This document shows, in pieces, positions 21,906-33,775 of a stretch of 64,000 nucleotides of DNA (the stretch's first letter is position 1; each line of letters begins with the position of its first letter). The position numbers and the translations under genes are program-made. The stretch spans positions 6,262,001 to 6,326,000 of the forward strand of contig NC_084711.1 of the NCBI RefSeq assembly GCF_033807575.1, written 5' to 3'. The notes beneath the pieces are model-generated. The model was given only the letters and a program-made list of their open reading frames with translations. It searched no databases and was not told where the DNA came from. This DNA comes from Cydia pomonella. Its lineage: Eukaryota; Arthropoda; Insecta; Lepidoptera; Tortricidae.

Positions 21906-22219
21906 TTTTCTAAACTATTTATTTATTATGGCAACGAATTACAATCACTGAGGATGAGGAATGTTCCAGTATTTCTTTTCAAGAAGTGTGCTTGTTTTCA
22001 TTGCCTCCGTGTGTATTCATACTCATTCTATTTTCACGCCCTTGCTGTTATTAATTGTAAATACATCTTAAATAAACTGTCAAAATGGGAGATTCGCGGC
22101 TTTCAAACATCACAATTCATAAACGAAGGCGGTCCTTTTGTTTTGCCGCAGCATGGTGTAAAATAAAGGCATATTAATTATTCAACGCCACACTCGACGC
22201 AATCAGAATAAGTGCTGAT
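21906..22219. other. Non-coding, nothing recognised
   Basis: AT-rich. A 70-codon open frame has no motifs. Confidence 0.45.
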
Positions 22220-22640
22220 GTTTCTGTCACCCGCGGAGACTGCTGCGCATGATTAGAATTCTTAAGCCGCGCCGAAGGCTCTTGATTAGAGGAAATTAAA
22301 ATCATTATACTCCGCCGCGCACCGCGCCGCGCCACAATGCCGCTACCCCGAGTAAAAATAAGGGAAACGCACATAAAGAAAGCCCGCCGGAAACGGAAGC
22401 GGCACCATCTTGGAGCCGCCGGGCGGGAAAACAATGGATTCGTTAATTAACATTTTCTTACGCCTCGCGGCTGTCGAACGAACGGTTTATCGGACAAAAT
22501 ATTTATGACGCAGACTCTATGGAAATTCCACCATGAAATTGCACAAGTGAATTCGGATCGCGGGAGTACTGAACTAGCCTGATACTTACTGTGCGTAGAC
22601 GAGCATTCGCTTAAAGCGAACCAGTGCAACTATGATCTCC
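22220..22640. promoter_or_regulatory. GC-rich island, candidate regulatory element
   Basis: A CpG-rich block holds homeodomain-type TTAATTAA (22443-22450), Sox-like ACAATGG, TTTATGAC (22502) and GCCGCCGGGCGGG. Opposing short open frames have no motifs. Regulatory status is inferred from composition and motif density only. Confidence 0.3.
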
Positions 22641-23071
22641 GATTACGAACATTTGTTACATATATCGAGGTTACTGTTATACTGTTTAACTTAAATCAAA
22701 TACTCGATAAGTGGTTGGAACAACAATCCTGCGCGCGCGCCTTAATTGCTTCCCAGACCCGTTTTAATTGCACCACAGCTTACGTTATACGTAGATACAT
22801 AAGATGGTCTTTGAATTAGAGCAATTTGTTTTAAATCAGCTCACGGAAAAACGTGGTCTGAATAAATTTGCAATTTTAAGTAAGCTCGTCGTATTTCAAG
22901 AGCGCTGCATCTGACTAGTAATCTAAAATGCAGGTTCATTATATTTAGAAATCTATCTCATTTCACCTAGCTTTAAGTAACTAAGTATATATCTAATCTT
23001 TTTTTTTTATATATAAATAGGTAATGAAACATCAAAAACAACGAAACAAACAGTAATTCTGATACAGAGAT
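22641..23071. other. Non-coding, nothing recognised
   Basis: AT-rich sequence with a GCGCGCGC dinucleotide run at 22731-22740. Confidence 0.45.
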
Positions 23072-23240
23072 GTATTATAGAGGTTTGGCTTGCCTGCGTG
23101 TCTACGGAAGACCAGCGCTAGCCCAGCCAGGCTAGCACCATGCTGAGTTGGGACCATTTCGTGGCTTATATGTTATGGTATGTTACTTGTTGTTTTCTTT
23201 TTTATTTTGCCACGTATAAGCGCTCTCTATTCTCTATTCT
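23072..23240 (+). mobile_element. Probable retrotransposon 3' fragment
   Basis: CTTGCCTGCGTGTCTACGG, GACCAGCGCTAGCCC, CACCATGCTGAGTTGGGAC and a T-rich stretch ending CACGTATAAGCGCTCTC then CTATTCTCTATTCTAT resemble a LINE or SINE 3' untranslated region with a short terminal repeat. No homologous copy in the window. Confidence 0.4.
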
Positions 23241-24722
23241 ATATAGTATCTTTAGGAAATTTTGGACATATCTTAAAGTTTGAAGCGGGCCGAATTTAGC
23301 AACAGAAATGCAACACAACAAGTGACGTGTCAATGAAAGAAGATGGTCTTTTATATGCATTTTTGCTGAATAATTTAACGTTCAATTATATTCCAATTTT
23401 CGTTTTGGTTTGATGAATACTGTTGAAAAATATATTCTATTAGAAACTAGGCTACACTATATTCTGTTAACTAATTCCGTGACAGGATGGATCAAAATAT
23501 TTGTAAGCAACAATTTTTTTATTAATACATCTTAATCATCCTAATTAATCAAAATATTCGGTATTTAATTTCAAACTAGACTCGTTAAAGCCATCATACT
23601 AACTATATAACACACATTCATACACCCATCATACCAACGTATCAAAACACCCTTAACACGGAAACTATTTGCAGAGCACCACTCTGCCCGTTAAATCAAC
23701 AGCGCCATTGAAACGCGTGTAGTGCACTGGAGCCCCGACAAATGATGGCACTCTGTCAAATGGCCAATGCGGTAATGGTCGATACGATACTCGTTTAGGT
23801 TAACAGAGATAAATTTACATGTAGGGATTTGGTTTGCTGTTTGGATGTTTGTTCGGCGTTTTGTAAAATGGGCTGATTGTTACATTAGTAGGTCGTAATA
23901 TTGTTGAACTGTGGATAAGTACATTTCCACAGTACATAAAACGGTTCAGGTAATGTTCGTACAATTAACAGTTTCTCTTTTTTTCTTCTTCTCCAAGCTA
24001 GTTTTATGGGGTGGTCATTTATTAACTGAAATAAAGTGTATTAAAGTATAATTATATACAAAAAATATATTATTCGATACTTATCAAATAAGACAACTAA
24101 AACGAAACCTAACAAAAAAAATAAAAAAACCCTAAAAACTTTTTTTTAAAATAATTAACATCACAATATACCTACCCTTTTTGATACATCTGTATGACGT
24201 ATTTTGAATGCTTTTTTCAAACAAGTAACCTCTTCTGTTTTTCCAAATTATTGCAATCTGCTTACCTAAATAAGTAGTATTAATATTTGGTACTAAATCT
24301 CTTGCCTTTTTTAACAGTTTTTTTTTATTTATAATACGTATATTTCTCATCTGTACATATTTTCCTTGGTACTGAACAACACTTATCTATGCGTAGATGC
24401 AGTGTATGTCTAAATATCGATCATTAAAAATCCCCATATTTGCACAAAAGGCAATTTTATTCATGTACCTACAAATTAATCAACAGACTCCCGGAAGAGT
24501 CGCCACAAAAAGCCACCGACCGTATTCATATGTCATATCAATTAATCACCATTCACAATCCCATGAATCAATCAGCCCCGAGCGCTGTACTACGGGTTAT
24601 TGATGGGGGCATTTTTCACCCACATTGCCTCTTCATGACCAAGTACCGGTCAGGGTATCATTCCCATCGCTCACTGATTGGAGTAAGCCGAAGCTAGCAC
24701 GGGTAATGATGGTCGTACAGTC
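23241..24722. other. Non-coding, nothing recognised
   Basis: AT-rich with long A/T runs (24115-24150). Open frames at 24397-24697 have no motifs. Confidence 0.45.
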
Positions 24723-24835
24723 ACGGACTTTAATTGTTGAGCCAATTAGGGTGCACTTTACTTTGGAAATTTCATACCGTTAGTATTGACAACCAAATTA
24801 TCTTGAACCCTACATGGCTCAACCATTAAAGTCTG
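24723..24835 (-). mobile_element. Short palindromic (MITE-like) element, copy 2, uninterrupted
   Basis: Termini are CGGACTTTAATTGTTGAGCC and GGCTCAACCATTAAAGTCTG. Its reverse complement aligns along the full length with 5160-5412 after the nested MITE is taken out, with CACCCTAATTGGCTC at the point where copy 1 carries the insertion. It is the empty-site reference for the nested element. Confidence 0.75.
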
Positions 24836-25720
24836 ACAGCGTTCAGTATTGAACTCTTTCAGTGGCGTAATGTTCAAATTTGATGTTTATTTTATCACAT
24901 GGATGAGACCATCCATTATAATGGATGTCAGTTCCAGTAAATCAGCATAGATAGCATAGACATAACTGTTAGATCTTCAATCTCATGAGTCGTTTATGAA
25001 GTCCACTCAGTTTTACGTAGCTCTGCGCCGTAAAAATGATGACCAAAGCTGCGTTGCGAGCCGAATACCTGTTTGAGTATTTTTGAAGCTTGACTCATAA
25101 GAAACATAATTACCATTACCATATTATTAAATCGCCCAAAAAATCAAAGTGCCTTTATTCGCGTAACCAATGGGAGCATTTGTGCTTTTTTATCCCTTTT
25201 TACAATAATGGTACAAGGGATATTTGATTTCATCCTCTAATTGATCGTAATATGGCAACGAAGTCGAATTATTACCTACTGATGCATTTACAGACCATAT
25301 AATATATATTACAGTACGTCAAAATGGAACATTAATATAATCTGTCACGAAGTTTATAACTTAATGGGCATATCACGTACTTAGAATGTAACCCTTTATG
25401 CAGCATTAACATTCACCTGGTTGCCGCCTTAATTTGTTGCAACGACATTAAATCTTCATTAGCGACATTTAAAGGCGCAGGAAACCGTAAAACGGGTATT
25501 CAAGGTTTCTCAAACCAGCTGTAGCTATTCAAATATGTTATTAATTGCATTTTTTTTGTAGTTTTTTAGGCAAGAACAACATCAAATAAAATCTTTAATT
25601 TATTACACACTTTTTGCTTAGTTTCACACCGTACTGTAAACGAGACTCGAATCTTGTTACTTAATTATGCTTCATGGAACTGGTATGGAGCAATAAAAGC
25701 GTGTGACAAAATAGTAGATT
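24836..25720. other. Non-coding, nothing recognised
   Basis: No gene. The short palindrome GACCATCCATTATAATGGATG at 24907-24927 (in parts ATCCATTA and TAATGGAT) is the only structure seen. Confidence 0.4.
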
Positions 25721-26150
25721 ACGATACAAGTGCGAAAAATAGGAAATTCGCACATGTATCTTACAACGTTTTACAGTATAGAATAGGTATAGGCCCTTTA
25801 TGTTTTGACATAGGTATGTAACGTAATGTGCTAATTATCGCACTAGTGTGGTAAAGTAGCACCATATGTACTGTAATAGTACATTACCATACAAGTGCGA
25901 ACGACTTGTGTCGATTTAAAACACGTCGTGTTTAAATTACCTTTTCGCACGTCTATTGTACAACGTTTACAGTACATATGGCCCTTAAAATTTTCAACAT
26001 ACGTACGTATGGTGCTAGTTACAGCACTAGGGCGGTAAAGTAGCGCCATATGTACTGTAAAAAAATTACAGTCATGTTTTAATTTATCGCGACACGTTGC
26101 AAATTTCAATTTTTTTTTTTGCGCTTGTATCCTAATTTACTAATTTGACA
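25721..26150. repeat. Repeat array: two direct units plus an inverted fragment
   Basis: Unit A (25721-25882) and unit B (25887-26066) share GATACAAGTGCGAA or CATACAAGTGCGAA, TTCGCAC, ACAACGTTTTACAGTA or ACAACGTTTACAGTACATA, GGCCCTTTA or GGCCCTTAA, CGCACTAGTGTGGTAAAGTA or AGCACTAGGGCGGTAAAGTA, and end CCATATGTACTGTAA. Unit A lacks some middle sequence. A third, inverted fragment (26067-26150) carries TTTATCGCGACACGTTGCAA and GCGCTTGTATCC, facing the unit starts. The 88-codon minus open frame is incidental. Confidence 0.7.
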
Positions 26151-26599
26151 CTATCTTGTTTCCCTAACAGATAGTTAATGTTGAAGAGCAATAGCCTGGC
26201 TGATTAAGCAAAACAGTCATGAATCTCCACAATGTTATAAAACACCATATAAACGGAGTGACCAGAGCATCGATCACTCGTTTTACAGCAGCCGGTTAAC
26301 GGCGGTAATTCGCTGTTATGTACGGGTATGGGTGGTTTACTCCGCACTTACCCGCCGAGTAGTTTCCGGCGCAGATTGATTACTGTGTAAACACTGCACT
26401 CATAATGTAGCCGATTTTGTACTAGCTCAAGATCAAGAGCATGAAGAGCAAGCAAAAACTTACTATTTTTGGTAAAAGTGCCTTAGACAGTCGTGGTCCA
26501 TTTGCGATTTATTTTTGACAGATATATTATACGTGAGCTTAAATAGATGTACTTTCTCGATTCTCTCTCATAGAAATCAAATAATACTACTGCAGCATA
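26151..26599. other. Non-coding, nothing recognised
   Basis: No gene or repeat recognised. Confidence 0.45.
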
Positions 26600-26890
26600 A
26601 TTTTAGATCTTTTCGGGCGGTCTAGTCGATGTCGTATGCTTCACTAAGTAACAAAGAAACACCAAATAAAGACAAGATACTCCAGCCTCCTCGGCCGCCA
26701 CAACCGCAGCCGCGTCCGCAATTGTCTCAATTATTATTAATTGTAATTTTTGACAGGCACCTGTCAATTTCGCAGCATTCAACCCTTCCCTAATCCTCCC
26801 CAAGACGCGAGGCGCCGGGACGTCTCCTTAGCCGGTCCCCAGGAATAAATTAGCTCTCTCCCGGCCACATCGGGATATAAAATTTTGAAT
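26600..26890. promoter_or_regulatory. GC-rich candidate regulatory element with TGACAG palindrome
   Basis: The perfect palindrome TGACAGGCACCTGTCA (26751-26766) joins two TGACAG sites, the core bound by TALE homeodomain proteins such as Homothorax and Meis, around a CACCTG E-box. Just upstream are TAATT-type homeodomain sites (26728-26745), and around them GC-rich DNA. Function is inferred from motifs only. Confidence 0.35.
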
Positions 26891-29840
26891 ATGAATGGAA
26901 AATTTTGCATTTGTAATAAACCGCTTTCCCTGTAACGCTGCAGATGCGTACTCGAGCACTGGATAAAGATGAGATCCTACCCAGTGTCGCCGTTCCTCAG
27001 GTGGCTACCCATAAATATTTATTAATTATTTTTTCAATAATCTCTTCTCTCGTATCCTCCGAGGACGGAGGGATATCTCCTCCGTTAATTGCTTTTTGTT
27101 TCATTTGAATAAGTATTGTTTTTGACTGTTCGAGCGTGACGTCGAGTTTTATAAAATCTCGACGATGAATAATTTTGTTGAAACGAAGTTAATTGAATCA
27201 CTGTTATTAGATTCTGTTTATTGATTGCTTAATCAATCGTGCTACTTCTCTTTTATATTAATTTCAAAATAAAGTATTTCACTCTCTCTCGCTCACAGTC
27301 ATAAACAAAAACATAGGAATTACAAAATGTTGACTGTGTATTATAGGTATACGGTGTCCAAAGTTCAAAAAAGATATTTTTTCTTTCTTTCATCTCACTT
27401 TATTCAATGTTTTTCTTTGCTTGGGTATGTACGAAAATACCAAAACTTACGCAATTGATAAGTTTATTTTGGGACACAAGAAAATATTAAATAATGTCAG
27501 ACGATTAAAAAAATTTAAAGTTTTACGTTTAAGTTTTATCATTTAAATGAGAAGATGATTATGTGTGTTCGTAAATATTAAATATTTTGTAAGCCGCACG
27601 GCAGATTAAAAACTCCAGCCTTACTCGGCGGCGGTTCTACCTAATTGATTTTATAATCGAGGGAAATTCCAAGGAAGTGTCTTGTCTGGTCACAAGTCAG
27701 TCATAGTGCCGGGTGTGCTGATCACTAAAATTAATTTACCTAGGTTGGAAAATGATTATAACAGGGTTGTAATTCTTATTGTCTACAACTTAAGGTGTTA
27801 AAATGAACTAGAATTAATAATTTTGTATTTCCAAATCCGATTTTTATTTTTCATGCAGTTTTGATGTTTTGTTGCATTCGCCTATAAAAGAAAAATTGGT
27901 TCTCTTTACACCAAAAACTCTACAAGGTACAAGTAAGTTGTAATTAGTAAGTTGTAGTTGTAATTATTTGCAAGAAATACTTAAATACGTATAGATTTCA
28001 TTAGTAGAGTTCTTCCCTACACTATTTTGATAAAAATGGCTATATACAACTTATGCATTCTTTTGATAATACAAAAATAATAAATTACTATTCTACGATA
28101 CGCATGGTATTAAGTATCACAAGGTTTTCCGACATGATTTACAACATACGTCCGCCCCATATCTTTTGATATCCGATAAAAACGCAAATCGAGTAAATTA
28201 ATATGTTTGGACATATGATTTCACTACCGGGGGCACTTTATACCTTCAGACGAAGAATGACGTAAGTCGCTACTAAACTGATTGTCACATATGACGTTGT
28301 CCTTCCGTAGGTATCAGTTGAGCGATCGGAACAATTTGTCCGCGCAACGGTCACCCTCGACGAGTTAATTTTTTATTTGATCAAGACAGTTACTGACGGC
28401 GAGTACTTCCGTAATAAAGCCAATTTTTTGTTAATGCCATACTTTTACGTATATTTTGAGCAGCTTGTAAGTAGAAAATAACGTAGCAAGGTATGTTATT
28501 TTAAAAACAATTTGATAACAAATTACCTCATTGAACTATTAAGAATTTGAAAAAAAAAATGCAGTTAACACATGAGTATATTCTCTATGCTATCTCGTGA
28601 TATACAACTCGTATTAAATTTATGTTCTTGTAGTACTAATAAACTTAGGCTCCATACATGTGGTTGTATCCAATTTCGTTATTATTGAAATAACTAATTT
28701 AAAGAAGATACTTGTTTAAAATATTGAAGAATAGGTATCACGTATTCCTATAAGTATACGCGAAGACGTATACCTCGAACAGTATGTAAATTCCAAGATC
28801 CATCCCCTAATATTTTACCCCCGACTAGTTAGCCTGTAATCATAGTTCTACCCGCAATTTGTCTCAGGGGCTGTTCAAATTGATAATCGATGGGCTCCTG
28901 TACGACCTTGCCAAACCGAAAAGGTCTAAACGCATTATATTTCAAACCGTCATAGAACTTTTCAAATTAGGGTGATAAAGGGGCCTAACGAGCTCAGCAT
29001 TATCAATCTTCGCGTCCGCCTCGTCAAGGTCACGTCGGTGGATGATACAAAACATTGCAATATTGCTGGTGTTGCGATGTTAGATGTTCTATGATTAATT
29101 TAATGGTCTCATCTGTCACTGATCTGAGCCCTTAAAATATTAGTCCTTTTTCTTATTAACATCGTAGGTAAGAAAACACTATGCAACCAAGGTAATATAT
29201 TTTTAATTTTCTTTGTCCAGTTTTAAAATAAATACTTTGTAATTTTTTTGTGTATATTTTGTTATTTATAGTCAATTTTTTGTCATTCAATCAGGTAGTT
29301 CCTAGCGCAGTTGATCATAAAAACAGAATGATTGTATTCCAGCTACAGCTTATATGTATATTATGACAACAGCACAATTGTCATTTTACAGATACAGAGA
29401 CTTGTGAAAACCAATTAGGAATTGAACAGGTTTTTTATTCAAGCGCAAATATTTCCACAAACGCCAATAAATATTCAGGACGGACTTTTTTCATGTCAAA
29501 TTTAGCAATACAAATTGATGCTCAAACCCAGATAAACACGGGGTTACAAATTAGCCCGCGTCGTATCGCAACATCTACGCGACATAACGACATTAGATAA
29601 ATTTCAGTGTCCCTATATCTACAGCATACCCCAAAATTACTTTGAAAAAACATTTTAACCACTGTTCAAAAACTGTTCAGAAAATTGCATCTTATCTATA
29701 AGAGTGGCAAAGTAATTTGATGTAAATTTTGAGTTGTTTACTAATATTGGCTGGTATGATATTGAATGATAAATATTTAATAACGTTCATTTGGATTTGA
29801 TATGGTTTAATTTTATTTTATGTCTTACAGTTTCCTCGCG
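26891..29840. other. Unique AT-rich non-coding sequence
   Basis: Nearly 3 kb without a supportable gene or repeat. A small inverted motif (CTCCGAGGACGGAGGGATAT near 27056) and a TAGTAAGTTGTAATTA repeat near 27940-27965 are minor. Confidence 0.45.
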
Positions 29841-30035
29841 TTGGTGTAGTGAAAATTTTGTGTTTTACTCGGTAATTTTGCCAAAGCGAGGCAAGGCACG
29901 GGCCTTAAAATCCTCCCAACGCTCAACACAACGCAAGATTCCACTTTTCGGACAACTCGCTACGCTCATGGTTCAATTCTGCAATCTTTCGCTTGCTCGG
30001 ATATCAATATTAGCATCACGAACATAAGGGACATA
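29841..30035 (+). repeat. Probable interspersed repeat
   Basis: A GC-richer tract with GTGTTTTACTCGG, GCGAGGCAAGGCACGGGCC, CTCGCTACGCTCATGGTTCA and ATCTTTCGCTTGCTCGG in order, of a style I associate with a moth dispersed repeat. The 78-codon open frame over it is not a gene. It is preceded by a good acceptor-like TATGTCTTACAG at 29819-29830, probably chance. Confidence 0.4.
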
Positions 30036-30049
30036 GAGTTGTAAACCTT

Positions 30050-30580
30050 TTTTGGGTGTAATTTTTAATAAGCTTTCACTTTGCCATACACAATATATTC
30101 ATATAAAATCTCTAGCTATAAAAAATATGATCGAATATTCTGCAGCTATATTAGTATTTAGGACTTTTTTGCAGAATTTAATAAGGTTTAATGTTGCCAT
30201 ACATCATATTTTCATAGAGAACGTAGATTTAGAGTAAAACGCGAATTCCTCCAAAATGGTACACATTTTCCAAGATGGCTGCGATTACTCGAGGTCCCCA
30301 AATGTCAAATGGTGTGGACATGAAAAAGGGGTTTTTAATTTACATATATACCAAATTTCAGGACTGTTCCAGAAATTGAGAGGTTTGCCTTATTCCGATT
30401 GTGCTAATAAAAGTGCAATCCATTTTGATTCGTCGGATAAAATAAATTGTATCAAAAGAAGAAAAGACACAGAACTATTTATTCCCACTATCAACACGAA
30501 TCGTCACCATGAGAACTCTGATTTCCTTAACGTTACACGTGTATACAGATTTGCCACATTGAAAATAAGGTCGTAATTCG
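30050..30580 (+). repeat. Probable interspersed repeat
   Basis: Phrases such as CCAAGATGGCTGCGATTACT, GAGGTCCCCAAATGTCAAAT and ATATATACCAAATTTCAGG fit a low-complexity dispersed repeat in which such text recurs. A partial internal reiteration is visible (TTTGCCATACACAATATATT against GTTGCCATACATCATATTTT). Open frames of 61 and 106 codons have no motifs. Confidence 0.35.
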
Positions 30581-31130
30581 CTTGGTTAGTGAGTAAGGGG
30601 TTTCAGCTTTAGATCTAATGCTCGGATCGCGTGAAATTGAACAATATTTACCGACGATTGACTCGGCTCAAAGGAAATGAATAGATTTCATTTTAGTGTC
30701 ATTTGTAGAGCTAATGGCGCCTGTGGCGGTGAGCGGTGCGGCGTGCGGCGCGACGTGCCGGCACGGCGCTAATGTCCGTTGACAGACGATATCAATCTCA
30801 CTGGTTATTAACGAATTTGTTTGTTTATTTATTCGTATAATTTCAGTGCATTTTCCTATTCTGTTTAAGTGTATAATAAATATGAAAAAAAACCTCAATA
30901 AATATTCTGGGAGGTTTAGTAAAAGAATCTAAGAATGAAACTCAGCTATATCGTTGTGGGGGTCGTAGATTATACTCGTAATGAACGACGAACCTAAATG
31001 TAGTCACCTTTTCACACACGTTGAGCAATCACGTTTTGGAGTTGGGGAACATGGATGCCACGTATGACGACTCCTAAAGCAAATTGAAGCTGCCGTTTAG
31101 TAGTAAATATAACATTTTTAATTCATAAAG
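30581..31130. other. Non-coding with a short GC-rich core
   Basis: 30715-30775 is very CpG-rich and contains the palindrome GTGCCGGCAC. The remainder is AT-rich. Confidence 0.4.
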
Positions 31131-31324
31131 ATAATTTAACCCTTTACCTGGCCGTAAAGAGCAAGCGTCTTTTATTAAGTAATTTTATATAGATTTGCAA
31201 CTGTATATTGAACGTCTTGTACCAAATGTGTTTACAAAAGTGAGATTTGTTCCTATAAAACAGAAAAAAAAACGTGGGATACGGTAATCCCCTTGAGTAA
31301 TGAACTGCTATATTTAATTTAGTG

Positions 31325-31935
31325 TAATTGTATTCTTTACCAGGCATAGGCATAGGGTGATATGCCACCCACATAGTATATCGTTTACCATAGTCAGTTT
31401 TTAACTCTAAATCTCCTAAAAGGAAATTTTAAGACTAGGTAAATTCCCTAGTTATAGGTTGAACACAATAAGAATTTTATTACATGATACGACAAGACAG
31501 CTAACCGGGCTATGGGCAGAATAGTTCCCACATAGTCAAACTCTAACAAGGCAATGGGGCAGTGTCATCCCACATCATAATTCTTGTCATATTACAGAAA
31601 TGCATGAATGTTTAGCAAAGTATGAGATTAGATAACATTACAAAACTCAAAATCAAAATTGTTCGACCTATCTTATTTTTCTTATATTTATTTCTCTGAA
31701 ATTAAGTAGTGTTCGGTTTTCGTCATAAATCACCGAAATAAACTAGTCAAGAGAATTCGAACGGCTGCCAAAGAAACATTATTGGATTAAGAAGCGTGTT
31801 TTGAATGAAGATCATAAAATAATATTTTCAGAGATCGATATAATGTGCTGTAGGAGGTTTGGAGTTAAAACCTGACTATGGTAACGATATACTATATGGG
31901 TGGCATATCACCCTTTGCCTGGTAAAATGTTAAAG
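31325..31935. mobile_element. Element with long inverted arms (about 75-90 bp)
   Basis: The left arm (31328-31420) includes TTTACCAGGCATAGG, GGGTGATATGCCACCCACAT and AGTATATCG. The right arm (31850-31925) includes CTGACTATGGTAACGATATA, TATGGGTGGCATATCACCC and TTTGCCTGGTAAAATG, its inverse. About 430 bp lie between. A third related end (TTAACCCTTTACCTGG at 31136-31151) suggests an older or compound structure. No transposase is seen. Confidence 0.65.
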
Positions 31936-33243
31936 TGAAATTGAATAGGAATTGCTAATAAACAAACCAATTTACTCGTACCTTTATTAATTCGTAATCT
32001 CGCACTTTTTAAGGACAACCAGGATGTTTCCAAGAGTTTATTAATTATATTATTTATATCAATCTTTAGTTAAAATATATGTAAAATATTAATACTTCAA
32101 TGAAAAACACCTTCGTTAAAATGTTAGGTTATATGTCAAATGTTAACAAAATCTGTCATATCTGTCTACATTCTTCGCAATTTTTTAGTAGTGTTCCTAA
32201 CGTTAAAATTACTTAAAATGTTCTGTTCTCATATTACAAGAAAAGCAAGTCCTCACAAAACATTTCTTTATCGTAGAAAATTGCTGCAAATTGTAGCGTG
32301 TCCCAAAACGGCTCAATTATGTCACAATGTCTTTGTGCTTCCCCGAAAAAAACCTTCGTCGTAAATAATACCGTATGTCATTTCTCAGCACGTATGAAAT
32401 TTATAACGTTATACCATCGGGCAATTTATTTGTAACTAACAATCGTGGGGTTCCGAAGGGCAGGGTATTGACTAAGAGACTTGATATCGATAAAATGAGG
32501 CAATGGCAAAAATTATTATGTTTTTAGAAATGTGTCTATTGAGACATTTCAAATAAGACATAACAAATAGGTTTATTATGGTTGTCATATTTTTTTGTGT
32601 GCCTATTTGTGGATACCTATCTACTGCCCAATAATATTTAGAATTAAGAAATATTTTCATAATCTGTTGCGAAAAATATATTCAAGAAACTATTTTTTTA
32701 TTTTATTTTATAGCCGTGGAAATTTAACCATGTTGTTATGATATCAGAAATATATATAAACGACGAAAACGTTTATTGATTAAATTTATTTGTTTACAAC
32801 TGCCTACCGAAATTAGCGTTTTTTTTTAAATTTACCGACCTACAATTATTTATGCTCAGTGATTTTTTCACCCAATCAAGTTTGACAGCTGAATCAAAAC
32901 AAAAAAAGTGCTACAACGAATTCAGAAGCAAGCTACAGTGCACATAAAGCAAATAAAGAAATATCTACAAGCGTTTTATCCAACCAAACAAGTATAAAAA
33001 CAGTGAAATTATAAAAATGCTTGGCCACCCTCGCGATTTGTGACTTAATCACTTTATTGGCAGCGGGGGAGCTTATCGAAAAGAAACGCTGATATATGGG
33101 TAAACACGCTTGCACTTTTGCGTGGCGACTTTTGGCGGTCGCCGAGGCCATAAAGTCGTCGCCGAAGTTTGGATTGCGCTTGTGGGGCCGGAGTGGCTTT
33201 TAAATGTTGTTCTTTTAGTTTTAAGCTAAGCGAATGTACTTAC
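31936..33243. other. Intron-like AT-rich sequence 3' of the microexon
   Basis: If the exon at 33244-33278 is real, this is the start of its downstream intron on the minus strand. Open frames here are short and motif-free. The part at 33060-33190 is GC-richer. Confidence 0.4.
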
Positions 33244-33278
33244 CTTGTTAGCCTCTTCTTCATCGCAGTCACGTGCAT
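33244..33278 (-). CDS. Candidate 35-nt microexon of an unidentified minus-strand gene
   Basis: On the minus strand the order is: branch-point-like ATCTAACC, polypyrimidine tract GCTTTTTCCTCTTTCAG, 35 nt of exon starting ATGCACGTGACTG and ending GCTAACAAG, then donor GTAAGTAC. All four splice elements fit insect consensus at normal spacing. One frame has a stop (TGCACGTGA). The acidic frame reads ARDCDEEEANK with a split first codon (N|AT) and ends in phase 0; the other open frame reads MHVTAMKKRLT. The acidic frame looks the more protein-like, and 35 nt means skipping would shift the frame. I cannot name the gene. No companion exon is certain in the window, so flanking introns would be tens of kilobases long, typical of neuronal or developmental genes. 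Confidence 0.6.
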
Positions 33279-33532
33279 CTGAAAGAGGAAAAAGCGGTTA
33301 GATCGGTGAGCTAACGAAGCAAAGGTAAAAAAGTGGTCGACAAAATTCCCAGTAGAGTACGAGATTTCGATTCACCTGCCTTTCACTTAAGTATGTTACG
33401 TAATCATTTTACGTATCAAAATTATGAAATATATTTAAACGGTACTATCTAATATGTACACTAGCAAATATATCAGGGGTTTTCTCATTGTCGTATGACA
33501 AGTCAGTCAGCTCGATGAAGACAGGTAGTTGC
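33279..33532. other. Intron-like sequence 5' of the microexon
   Basis: Contains the branch-point and polypyrimidine region (33279-33308 on the plus strand as a purine-rich stretch). Nothing else recognised. Confidence 0.4.
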
Positions 33533-33556
33533 TACGGGCTACGGCGTAGCAGTGCG
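33533..33556. repeat. CGTAGC palindromic cluster
   Basis: TGCTACGGGCTACGGCGTAGCA is an inverted TGCTACG/CGTAGCA pair (shown here as its two arms around GGCTACGG), adjoining the MITE at 33585. Confidence 0.45.
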
Positions 33557-33584
33557 TTTACTACATCTCGATAGCATAACTGAC

Positions 33585-33775
33585 AGGCCAAATCGGACGT
33601 ACACTGATATCAGAAAGATATTTATGTTATTTATTTACCGGGCATTTATCTCGTACTTGTCCGTACATGTATTGTATTGACAGAGGTGAGATGCATAATA
33701 AGTATAATAACTAAATAACCTGATCAAATATCATGCTGATATCATCGTACGTTCGAATTAGCCTGTGATTAAAAC
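33585..33775. mobile_element. MITE, tandem copy 1
   Basis: The left end ACAGGCCAAATCGGACGTAC, then TGATATCAGAAAGATATTTA, is mirrored by the right end TATCATGCTGATATCATCG, then TACGTTCGAATTAGCCTGT. The middle carries CTCGTACTTGTCCGTACATG. Non-coding, about 190 bp. Confidence 0.65.
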
